The notes beneath the pieces are model-generated. The model did not search any database, was not told where the DNA came from, and was given only the letters and a program-made list of their open reading frames with translations. A program made the position numbers and the translations under genes. A stretch of 8,851 bases of DNA from HGM11416 sp964532155 (lineage in GTDB: Bacteria > Bacillota > Clostridia > Christensenellales > Borkfalkiaceae): positions 1 to 8,851 of the forward strand of contig CAZHGN010000054.1 of NCBI GenBank assembly GCA_964532155.1. The letters are read 5' to 3'. Of this stretch, positions 1-5,455 are shown in pieces; the stretch's first letter is position 1; every line of letters begins with the position of its first letter.

Positions 1-335
1 GAGACATTTATGGAAAAAGTCACGCAAAACGAAATGACAGCGTGCCGCTGAAAGGCTTATTTGGAAATTGAGACTTCCGATGATTGCCTCGATGGTGCTT
101 CAAGCGCTCGGTTACGCACTGCGCCCCCTTATTACCGCCTTTATGCGACTTATTCTGTTCCTTTTGCCAATCGCCTTTTTGTTTTTGCTTACAGAAAACG
201 CCGTCGAGCTCGTATGGCTGTCTTTCCCCGTTGCCGAGGTTCTAACGAGCATTTTTTCGCTTTGGTTCTTGAAGGATGCATATAACAAAAAGATTAAAAA
301 ATATAATACGTTACTAACTTTTTTGCCCGAAACGG

Positions 336-364
336 TTGACTGTTTGCGGCTAAATAGTTATAAT
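336..364 (+). promoter_or_regulatory. Sigma-A-type promoter of the csoR-copA operon
   Basis: The -35 box TTGACT is at 336-341 and the perfect -10 box TATAAT at 359-364, separated by exactly 17 bp. Transcription should start near 371-372, inside the CsoR operator that follows directly. The leader to csoR would then be about 140 nt. Confidence 0.85.
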
Positions 365-369
365 ATAAT

Positions 370-384
370 TACCCATAGGGGGTA
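370..384 (+). promoter_or_regulatory. CsoR operator (copper-responsive repressor box)
   Basis: TACCCATAGGGGGTA is a pseudo-palindrome with the C-tract/G-tract layout (TACCC, short centre, GGGGGTA) of known CsoR boxes such as that of Bacillus subtilis copZA. It lies 5 bp after the -10 box and covers the expected start site. Bound apo-CsoR should therefore block RNA polymerase, and Cu(I) binding should release it. The csoR gene 130 bp downstream strongly supports the reading and implies autoregulation. Confidence 0.88.
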
Positions 385-392
385 TAAGTATT

Positions 393-425
393 GCAAAAAT
401 CGGTAAGCCGTTTTGCGTTTAAACG
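393..425 (+). other. Hairpins in the csoR 5' leader
   Basis: GCAAAA (393-398) pairs with TTTTGC (411-416), and CGG (401-403) pairs with CCG (408-410), leaving a 2-nt bulge. The overlapping palindrome CGTTTAAACG is at 416-425. No known riboswitch class is recognised and no T run follows, so this is not a terminator. Any role, for instance in mRNA stability, is unknown. Confidence 0.3.
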
Positions 426-513
426 TTAGAGTTTTAACTGTTAATTTATCATGTGAAAATCAAGCGTTAGGGCGAAACCGTCGGAATGGTTACCGAGGCG
501 TATAGGAGTTATT

Positions 514-819
514 ATGGATGAAAAAAATTGTGCTTGCGGTCGAAAAAAATTGCAGCCGCGCGGCGAAAACGAGAAAAAGGCGTTAGTTAGGCGTGTGAAC
601 AGAATAATCGGGCAGCTCGGGGGAGTGGGCAGAATGATCGAAGAAGACAGATATTGCGATGACGTGCTCGTTCAGCTTGCCGCTGTTTACAGTTCGGTTA
701 AAAGTTTGTCGGCTGTCATTTTGGAAGAACACTTAAAGGGTTGCGTCTCCGAAAGCGTTAAGCTCGGCGAGACTGAAGCGATCGACGAAGTCGTTGATTT
801 GTTTAGGAAATTCGTATGA
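514..819 (+). CDS. csoR: CsoR, copper-sensing transcriptional repressor
   Basis: A 101-residue, all-helical repressor of the CsoR/RcnR family (DUF156), of usual length. The Cu(I)-binding triad is visible as Cys48, His73 and Cys77: RYCDD on helix 1, then EEHLKGC on helix 2. This spacing (C-x24-H-x3-C) matches copper sensors rather than the nickel/cobalt RcnR or formaldehyde FrmR branches. The segment RVNRIIGQLGGVGRMIEED (27-45) is the conserved basic/Gly DNA-contact region. An extra N-terminal CAC motif (6-8) before GRKK is common in clostridial members; whether it binds metal is not known. The start is set by AGGAG at 504-508, 5 nt before ATG 514. The stop TGA overlaps the copA start as ATGA, indicating translational coupling. 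It should repress its own operon through the box at 370-384. Confidence 0.95.
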   Translation: MDEKNCACGRKKLQPRGENEKKALVRRVNRIIGQLGGVGRMIEEDRYCDDVLVQLAAVYSSVKSLSAVILEEHLKGCVSESVKLGETEAIDEVVDLFRKFV

Positions 820-3500
820 AGAAACAGCATTTTTCGGTCAGCGGAATGAGCTGCGCGGCGTGCTCGGCGCACGTCGAAAAAGCGGTTGAGAGGCTTGTCG
901 GAGTAAAAAGCGTTGCGGTCAACCTGCTTTCAAACGATATGACGGTCGAGTTTGACGAAACCGTCTTGTCGATAGGCGATATCGAAAAAGCCGTTTTTTC
1001 GGCAGGGTACGGCGCTTCGGTTTCGGGCAACGTCGGCGCGGGCAGTTCGTGCGGCGTTGGCTTGGACGGCTCGGCGCGAAGCGGCGGTTGCAATAATGGT
1101 AAAGGTAGTAGCGTAGCCGAAAGAAAATTCGGCTCGGCAAAAAGCGAAGGGGGCGGCGGTTTGTCGTCGCTTATAACGTCGTTTATATTGCTGTTTGCGC
1201 TTATGTATTTTTCGATGGGCAACATGATGTGGGGCTTTCCTGCGCCCGCCGCGTTCGATCATAAGCAAAATCCGGTAGGCTTTGCGCTTATTCAGTTCGT
1301 GCTGCTTTTGCCGATAATTTATATTTATAGGAACTATTTTTATTCGGGATTCAAAAAGCTGTTTAAGGGTGCGCCGAATATGGACACTCTCGTGGCGATA
1401 GGCTCGTCCGTTTCCGTTATATACGGAGCCGTGGCGTTGTTTATTATGAGTTACTACTCGTCAAAGCTTGCGCTCGGAGGCGTCGAATTTAACGAAATGT
1501 CGCGCTATAAGTCGATTATCGAGCATTATTGCCATAATTTATACTTTGAATCGGCGGCAATGATATTAACGCTCGTAAGTTTCGGAAAGTACCTCGAGGG
1601 CGTTTCTAAAAGGAAAACGACCAAGGCGGTCGAGGCGCTTGCCGCGCTTGCGCCTAAAACGGCGATTGTGCTCGTCGGTGGAGAGGAGCGCGAAATTCCG
1701 GTCGAAGAAGTCAAGGTCGGCGACGTTCTCGTTCTAAAAAAGGGCGCGATCGTCGCGGTGGACGGAGTGGTGGAAAGCGGTTCGATCTCGGTCGACCAGT
1801 CGAATATTACGGGCGAGTCTTTTCCGGTTATGAAGGGGGGTGGAGAGGAGATTTTTGCTTCCACGACCGTTACCGCCGGGTACTGCACGATGCGCGCGGT
1901 CAAGGTGGGCGAGGATACTTCCTTTGCGGCGATAGTGCGGCTTGTCGAAGAAGCCGCCAATTCAAAGGCGCCCGTTTCGCGGCTTGCCGATAAAATATCG
2001 GCGTACTTCGTGCCGACTATTCTTATTATATCCGTATTGACGTTTGCTTTTAATTTAATTTTCGGCGGCGACTTCGAGCGCGCGCTTAATTTTGCGGTTA
2101 CCGTAGTCGTTATTGCTTGTCCGTGCGCGTTGGGGCTTGCAACGCCGGTCGCTATAATGGTGGGGACGGGCAAGGGCGCTCAGCTCGGCTTAATAATAAA
2201 AAACGCCGAAATTTTGGAAAAAACAAAATCGATAGATACCGTCGTGCTCGATAAAACGGGTACGCTTACAGAGGGCAAGCCGACCGTTACCGATTATTTT
2301 ACGGTTGAAAACGAAATGGAGGTGCTTGGAGCAGTTTATGCGATAGAGCGCATGTCCGAGCATCCGCTTGCCGGTGCCGTGTGCGAGTTTGCAGAGCAAA
2401 AGGGCGCGTGCGCGCCGAGTGTGAGCGATTACTTTTCAATAGACGGTTGCGGGCTTTGCGCAAGCGTTTGCGGCGTTGCTTTTGCGATTGGGAACAGTTC
2501 GTTCGAGGAGCGCGGCGCGGTTATCGACGACTGCTTAAAGGCGACTGCAAGCGGCTTTGCCAAAAGCGGCAAAACGCCGCTGTTTATATATAAAAACAAC
2601 GTCGCTATAGGTATAATTGCCGTAAAAGATAACCTTAAAAAAGATTCCGAAAGTGCCGTTAATGAACTTATAGCGCGAGATATCGATGTAATTATGCTTA
2701 CCGGAGACAACCGTGCAACGGCGCAAGCGATCGCAGGCGAGGTCGGTATTAAAAGAGTTATATCGGACGTTTTGCCGCAGGATAAACAAGGCGTTATAGA
2801 AGACCTTAAAAACGAGGGGCGGTTCGTGGCAATGGTAGGCGACGGCGTTAACGACGCACCTGCTTTGACGGCGGCGGATATCGGCATTGCGGTCGGCGGC
2901 GGCAGCGAAGTTGCCGTAAGCGCGGGTGACGTCGTTCTTATCAAAAACGAACTGTTCGGTGTGGCTACGGCAATAGATTTAAGCAAGCGCGTGCTCGGCA
3001 AAATCAAGCTCGGCTTATTTTGGGCGTTTTTCTACAACGCCGTCTGTGTGTTTTTGGCAACGGGCATTCCCTACTATTTATGGAACTTTGCCGTAACGCC
3101 TATGATCGGGGCGATTGCCATGAGTTTTTCGAGCGTCTCGGTGGTTCTTAACGCGTTGTCCATAAATACCTTTAAACCCAAAAAATTGGCAAGGTATAGC
3201 AAAAAATGTGACCAAACAGACCAAAACGATAATAATTTCGGCGACGGTGTTAAAGTCGACGAGGATGAAAATAACTACGTTAAAGGAGAAAATATAACTA
3301 TGAAAACGATTATTAAGGTAAACGGAATGATGTGCGCGCATTGCGTTGCGCACGTGGAAAAAGCGGCTCTTTCGGTGGAGGGCGTAACTTATGCGAAAGC
3401 CGATCTCGATAAAAAACAAGTAGAGATCGAAACAAACGGCGATTGCACTGCTTTGGTCAAGCAAAGAATTGTCGAAGCCGGTTACGAAATAGCGGATTAA
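816..3500 (+). CDS. copA: CopA, Cu(+)-exporting P1B-type ATPase with N- and C-terminal HMA domains
   Basis: An 894-residue inner-membrane pump that exports Cu(I) at the cost of ATP. In order: N-terminal HMA domain (2-68; GMSCAAC with Cys13/Cys16); a Gly/Ser-rich linker (about 68-117); helices 1-4 (about 118-263); actuator domain with TGES (332-335); helices 5-6 with the CPC copper site (435-437); P domain with DKTGT (Asp479 phosphorylated); N domain with the HP motif (516-517); TGDN (629-632) and GDGVNDAP (675-682); helices 7-8 with Tyr740-Asn741 and a Met769/Ser-Ser pair, as expected of Cu(I) pumps. Unusually, a charged linker (about 787-825) leads into a second complete HMA domain (829-894; Cys840/Cys843). 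This resembles a CopZ chaperone fused to the pump, and it has its own ribosome site. Start ATG 816 has AGGA at 805-808 and overlaps the csoR stop. It lies in the CsoR-controlled operon. I see no frameshift or missing catalytic motif. Confidence 0.96.
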   Translation: MKKQHFSVSGMSCAACSAHVEKAVERLVGVKSVAVNLLSNDMTVEFDETVLSIGDIEKAVFSAGYGASVSGNVGAGSSCGVGLDGSARSGGCNNGKGSSVAERKFGSAKSEGGGGLSSLITSFILLFALMYFSMGNMMWGFPAPAAFDHKQNPVGFALIQFVLLLPIIYIYRNYFYSGFKKLFKGAPNMDTLVAIGSSVSVIYGAVALFIMSYYSSKLALGGVEFNEMSRYKSIIEHYCHNLYFESAAMILTLVSFGKYLEGVSKRKTTKAVEALAALAPKTAIVLVGGEEREIPVEEVKVGDVLVLKKGAIVAVDGVVESGSISVDQSNITGESFPVMKGGGEEIFASTTVTAGYCTMRAVKVGEDTSFAAIVRLVEEAANSKAPVSRLADKISAYFVPTILIISVLTFAFNLIFGGDFERALNFAVTVVVIACPCALGLATPVAIMVGTGKGAQLGLIIKNAEILEKTKSIDTVVLDKTGTLTEGKPTVTDYFTVENEMEVLGAVYAIERMSEHPLAGAVCEFAEQKGACAPSVSDYFSIDGCGLCASVCGVAFAIGNSSFEERGAVIDDCLKATASGFAKSGKTPLFIYKNNVAIGIIAVKDNLKKDSESAVNELIARDIDVIMLTGDNRATAQAIAGEVGIKRVISDVLPQDKQGVIEDLKNEGRFVAMVGDGVNDAPALTAADIGIAVGGGSEVAVSAGDVVLIKNELFGVATAIDLSKRVLGKIKLGLFWAFFYNAVCVFLATGIPYYLWNFAVTPMIGAIAMSFSSVSVVLNALSINTFKPKKLARYSKKCDQTDQNDNNFGDGVKVDEDENNYVKGENITMKTIIKVNGMMCAHCVAHVEKAALSVEGVTYAKADLDKKQVEIETNGDCTALVKQRIVEAGYEIAD
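3283..3302 (+). promoter_or_regulatory. Internal ribosome site and in-frame ATG for a possible free CopZ
   Basis: AAGGAG at 3283-3288 stands 11 nt before an ATG at 3300-3302 that is in frame with copA (codon 829). Initiation here would give a 66-residue protein made of one HMA domain with GMMCAHC, almost the size of free CopZ (about 69 residues). The spacing is slightly long. The site may be a working dual start or the relic of a once separate copZ gene whose upstream stop was lost. Confidence 0.45.
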
Positions 3501-3527
3501 CCGCAAATAGCCATTGGCACTGTTGTT

Positions 3528-4505
3528 ATGAAAAATATTTTAGTTACCGGCGGGGCTGGTTTTATCGGCTCGGAATATATCGACTACACTCTTAAAAAAT
3601 ACGGTTCAGCCGTCAAAGTGCTGTGCGTCGATAAGCTTACTTATGCGGGGAAGGCAATGCCCGAAAAACGTTTTTCGTCTTATTACGGCTTTCGGTTTGC
3701 AAAAGCCGATATATGCGATAAAGAAGCTATAGCCCGACTTTTTGAAGAATTTAAGCCCGACGTAGTCGTTAATTTCGCCGCCGAAAGTCATGTGGACAGA
3801 GCAATTGCGGACTCCTTGCCGTTTTTTAAAACCAACGTGGACGGCACTGTCGTTTTGCTTGACGCGTGCAGGCGTTACGGCGTTGCAAGATTTCATCAGG
3901 TATCTACCGACGAGGTTTACGGAAGCGCCGAGGGCGTGCCTTTTACCGAGTCGTCGTTCCTATCGCCGAGCAATCCTTACAGTGCGAGCAAGGCGGCGGC
4001 GGAACTCGCCGTTTTGTCGTACGCCAAAACTTACGGACTCAACGTCACTATTACGCGCAGTTCAAATAACTACGGGCGGTATCAGTTCCCGGAAAAACTC
4101 GTTCCGGTTGCTGTTTGCAGCCTGCTTTCGGGTAAAAAAGTTCCGCTTTACGGCAAAGGCGAGTGCGTGCGCGACTGGCTCTACGTAACAGATAATTGCG
4201 CCGCGATAGACGCTGTGGTTTTCGGCGGCGAGCCTTGCGGAATTTATAACGTCGCGGGCAATTTCAGAATTTCCAATGCCGAGGTTGTCGAGCGCATCGC
4301 TCGTCTTCTCGGCGTAACGCAGAACTACGTCGAGTTCGTTCCCGACAGACCGGGTAGAGACCTCGGATATTATATCGACGATAGTAAACTTAAACGTCTA
4401 TGCCCGCTTGACAGAACGCCTTTCGACGACGGTTTGAAGCGCACCGTCGAGTGGTATTGCTCTCATCGCGAATGGTGGACTCCTCTTTTTAAAAGCGGCA
4501 CGTAA
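3528..4505 (+). CDS. rfbB: RmlB-type dTDP-glucose 4,6-dehydratase
   Basis: A 325-residue, extended short-chain dehydrogenase/reductase. RmlB converts dTDP-glucose to dTDP-4-keto-6-deoxyglucose with bound NAD+, the second step towards dTDP-rhamnose and other deoxysugars of surface glycans. Visible are the NAD-binding TGGAGFIG (7-14), DKLTYAG (35-41), FAAESHVDRAI (83-93), the catalytic STDEVYG (126-132; Thr127, Asp128, Glu129), Tyr151 and Lys155 (YSASK), RSSNNYG (177-183) with YQFPEKL, and RDWLYV (215-220). These strongly resemble RmlB rather than UDP-glucose 4-epimerase. It is slightly shorter than typical (330-360) but complete. The start gives the canonical MKNILVTGG N terminus, yet no Shine-Dalgarno sequence is visible in the 27 bp after copA. 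It is probably co-transcribed with copA, with a terminator following at 4591. No rmlA, rmlC or rmlD is in view. A related nucleotide-sugar dehydratase is the main alternative. Confidence 0.88.
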   Translation: MKNILVTGGAGFIGSEYIDYTLKKYGSAVKVLCVDKLTYAGKAMPEKRFSSYYGFRFAKADICDKEAIARLFEEFKPDVVVNFAAESHVDRAIADSLPFFKTNVDGTVVLLDACRRYGVARFHQVSTDEVYGSAEGVPFTESSFLSPSNPYSASKAAAELAVLSYAKTYGLNVTITRSSNNYGRYQFPEKLVPVAVCSLLSGKKVPLYGKGECVRDWLYVTDNCAAIDAVVFGGEPCGIYNVAGNFRISNAEVVERIARLLGVTQNYVEFVPDRPGRDLGYYIDDSKLKRLCPLDRTPFDDGLKRTVEWYCSHREWWTPLFKSGT

Positions 4506-4590
4506 CTGTTAAGTGTTTTTATAACCGTTGGCGTGCGTTCGGTGACGTGTATCGGTTAACGGAATGGGGATTAATTGTTAATAATGTAAC

Positions 4591-4631
4591 CGTGCTATAT
4601 GCCGATAATCGACCTATAGCGCGTTTTTTTT
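4591..4631 (+). terminator. Intrinsic terminator of the csoR-copA-rfbB unit
   Basis: CGTGCTATA (4591-4599) pairs with TATAGCGCG (4615-4623) over 9 bp, including one G-U pair. The 15-nt loop can form a small inner CGA/TCG stem, and eight T residues (4624-4631) follow immediately. It lies 86 bp after the rfbB stop. The orientation suits the genes to its left. Confidence 0.75.
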
Positions 4632-4990
4632 GTTGGTTTATTCAACGCGCATTCTCCTTCAGTCGCCTTGCGCCGTCGGTTTTCTCCCGAAGGAAGCCGA
4701 GGGTAGGGCGCGAAAAAGGCGTAGGCGCAAACTAATAATTCGTCCGTAGCAAGCCTAATGAAGTGGAGTGTGAAGAGCGGCGAGTGGAAATTGACAATCA
4801 ATAAGCCGCCTCGGAGGGGAGCCGATAGAGGGGTAAGCCTCCATTTTTTGAGAGCTGCCAAGTTGGTTTTATGCGTTTATTTTTTGCTGCATTAAACTTT
4901 GGGGTTGGTGCGCTGCGTTAGCGGCATGTATCGCGCGGTATATAACGTGTTTAATTGAAAATTGCAAAAATGTACCGAAAATCGCCTTGC
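4632..4990. other. Gene-free intergenic stretch, purine-rich and hairpin-rich
   Basis: No reading frame here looks like a known protein or has a ribosome site; the open frames on either strand have low-complexity, unlikely translations. Visible structure includes an inverted pair TCCTTC (4655-4660) / GAAGGA, a G/A-rich run of short near-repeats around 4760-4790 (variants of GAAGTGGAGTG), two copies of TAAGCC flanking a GGAGGGGAG tract (4802-4840), and a small GCTGC/GCGGC hairpin near 4912-4925. It may be a degenerate dispersed intergenic repeat, but this cannot be tested from one copy. Confidence 0.4.
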
Positions 4991-5090
4991 NNNNNNNNNN
5001 NNNNNNNNNNNNNNNNNNNNNNNNNNNNNNNNNNNNNNNNNNNNNNNNNNNNNNNNNNNNNNNNNNNNNNNNNNNNNNNNNNNNNNNNNN
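4991..5090. other. Assembly gap (100 Ns)
   Basis: Exactly 100 consecutive N bases, the conventional placeholder for a scaffold gap of unknown size. Adjacency and distance between the copper operon side and the lipoprotein side are not established. Confidence 0.97.
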
Positions 5091-5112
5091 GTACAAAAAT
5101 TAGCGGTTATTA

Positions 5113-5141
5113 TTGACAAAAACGAAGGGTTGTAATATAAT
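5113..5141 (+). promoter_or_regulatory. Consensus sigma-A promoter upstream of the leader/lipoprotein
   Basis: Perfect TTGACA at 5113-5118 and perfect TATAAT at 5136-5141 with a 17-bp spacer. Transcription should begin near 5148, about 308 bp before the lipoprotein start codon. A perfect match predicts high basal activity, which fits an abundant RNA or surface protein. No operator palindrome is evident over it. Confidence 0.85.
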
Positions 5142-5197
5142 AATAAAGAAATAAATTCGGCAGATGGTTGTCCGACAACGCGCAACAAGGGTTGCCG

Positions 5198-5248
5198 CCC
5201 GAGGTTACATATGCACCCGAGGACAAATATACGACCGAAGGACATAAA
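5198..5248 (+). repeat. Imperfect 18-nt tandem repeats
   Basis: CCCGAGG at 5198-5204 and again at 5216-5222 is spaced by 18 nt. A third unit, CCGAAGG at 5235-5241, follows with one inserted A. Units 2 and 3 continue alike (GGACA, then an A/T-rich stretch). Each unit carries a GAGG or AAGG that resembles a ribosome-binding core. Confidence 0.45.
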
Positions 5249-5289
5249 TTAAAAACTCGGCTTTATAAATTCTTATCGTCATAGCCGTG

Positions 5290-5396
5290 GCACCGTCAAG
5301 GTCGAAATCGTTTAGATTGAAAATTTGGGTTGAAAATAACGAACGAATTTTCAATCGAACAATCAAGGCGGTTCGGTTTTGACGGCGCAATTTTTT
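5290..5396 (+). terminator. Long hairpin followed by a T run in the leader
   Basis: The outer stem 5290-5306 pairs with 5372-5388 at 16 of 17 positions, counting G-U pairs. After an asymmetric internal loop, the inner stem 5315-5327 (GATTGAAAATT and 2 more) pairs with 5344-5356, leaving a 16-nt loop. AA and then six T residues (5391-5396) follow. The form suits a terminator or attenuator 59 bp before the lipoprotein start codon, although the stem is longer and more A/T-rich than usual. A small inverted-repeat element is the alternative. Confidence 0.5.
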
Positions 5397-5455
5397 AAGT
5401 GATTTTAGTCGGCGTGTTTTGTCGACGTAAATTAAGTAAAAAGGAACGAAATCGT

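Larger units (their letters stand above)
68..406 (+). pseudogene. C-terminal fragment of a MATE-family efflux transporter
   Basis: The frame opens at a TTG at 68 and can be read back to 38, where it is blocked by an in-frame TGA at 35-37. The product has hydrophobic segments at about residues 24-41 and 46-68, then a basic stretch (KDAYNKKIKK). The pattern of a small-residue helix with LQALG, an Arg, a long hydrophobic helix, a Pro/Glu helix and a KK tail resembles the last three helices of MATE (multidrug and toxin extrusion) transporters, which are normally about 450 residues long. Only about 80 transporter-like residues are present, there is no good Shine-Dalgarno site, and neither other frame upstream continues the family. 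It is therefore probably a truncated or frameshifted remnant. The last 30 or so residues are odd because they are read straight through the promoter and CsoR operator of the next operon, so the original stop has probably been lost. The family call rests on pattern memory. The rest of the gene, if any, lies left of the window. Confidence 0.5.
5148..5396 (+). ncRNA. Candidate structured leader RNA or small RNA
   Basis: This is the stretch between the consensus promoter and a T-tract hairpin, so its boundaries are inferred from those two signals. It contains two adjacent small hairpins, GTTGT/ACAAC (5167-5171 with 5175-5179) and GCAAC/GTTGC (5182-5186 with 5191-5195), whose GTTG and CAAC arms could also cross-pair. 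Then come three imperfect 18-nt units beginning CCGAGG, a CGGCT/AGCCG stem (5258-5262 with 5283-5287), and the long terminal hairpin. I recognise no known riboswitch, T-box or sRNA family. It could be a stand-alone RNA of about 250 nt, an attenuator controlling the lipoprotein gene, or a degraded gene end: an open frame of about 45 codons ends at TAG 5282-5284. Confidence 0.35.

Noticed and set aside
4499..4520. Small hairpin CACgTAA/TTAaGTG with five Ts overlapping the rfbB stop
   Set aside because: The stem is short, A/T-rich and has a mismatch; the hairpin at 4591-4631 is a much better terminator.
4619..4650. Inverted repeat GCGCGTT/AACGCGC
   Set aside because: Its left arm is the 3' arm and T run of the 4591-4631 terminator, and no T run follows on either strand, so it is probably incidental.
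4547..4735. Open frame of 62 codons on the plus strand after rfbB
   Set aside because: It overlaps the intrinsic terminator, has no convincing ribosome site, and its end is basic low-complexity sequence.
4791..4820. TTGACA at 4791-4796 as a promoter
   Set aside because: No -10-like hexamer lies 16-18 bp downstream; the sequence there is G-rich.
4595..4861. Open frame of 88 codons on the minus strand
   Set aside because: No ribosome site; the translation is Leu/Arg/Pro-rich low complexity, and the frame runs antisense through the terminator of the upstream operon.
5198..5248. CRISPR-like short repeats
   Set aside because: Only three imperfect 18-nt units with no distinct spacers and no cas genes in view.
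5399..5455. Upstream extension of the lipoprotein frame
   Set aside because: It would put 19 extra residues before a perfect lipoprotein signal peptide, begins within 3 bp of the leader's T run, and ATG 5456 has its own AAGGA.
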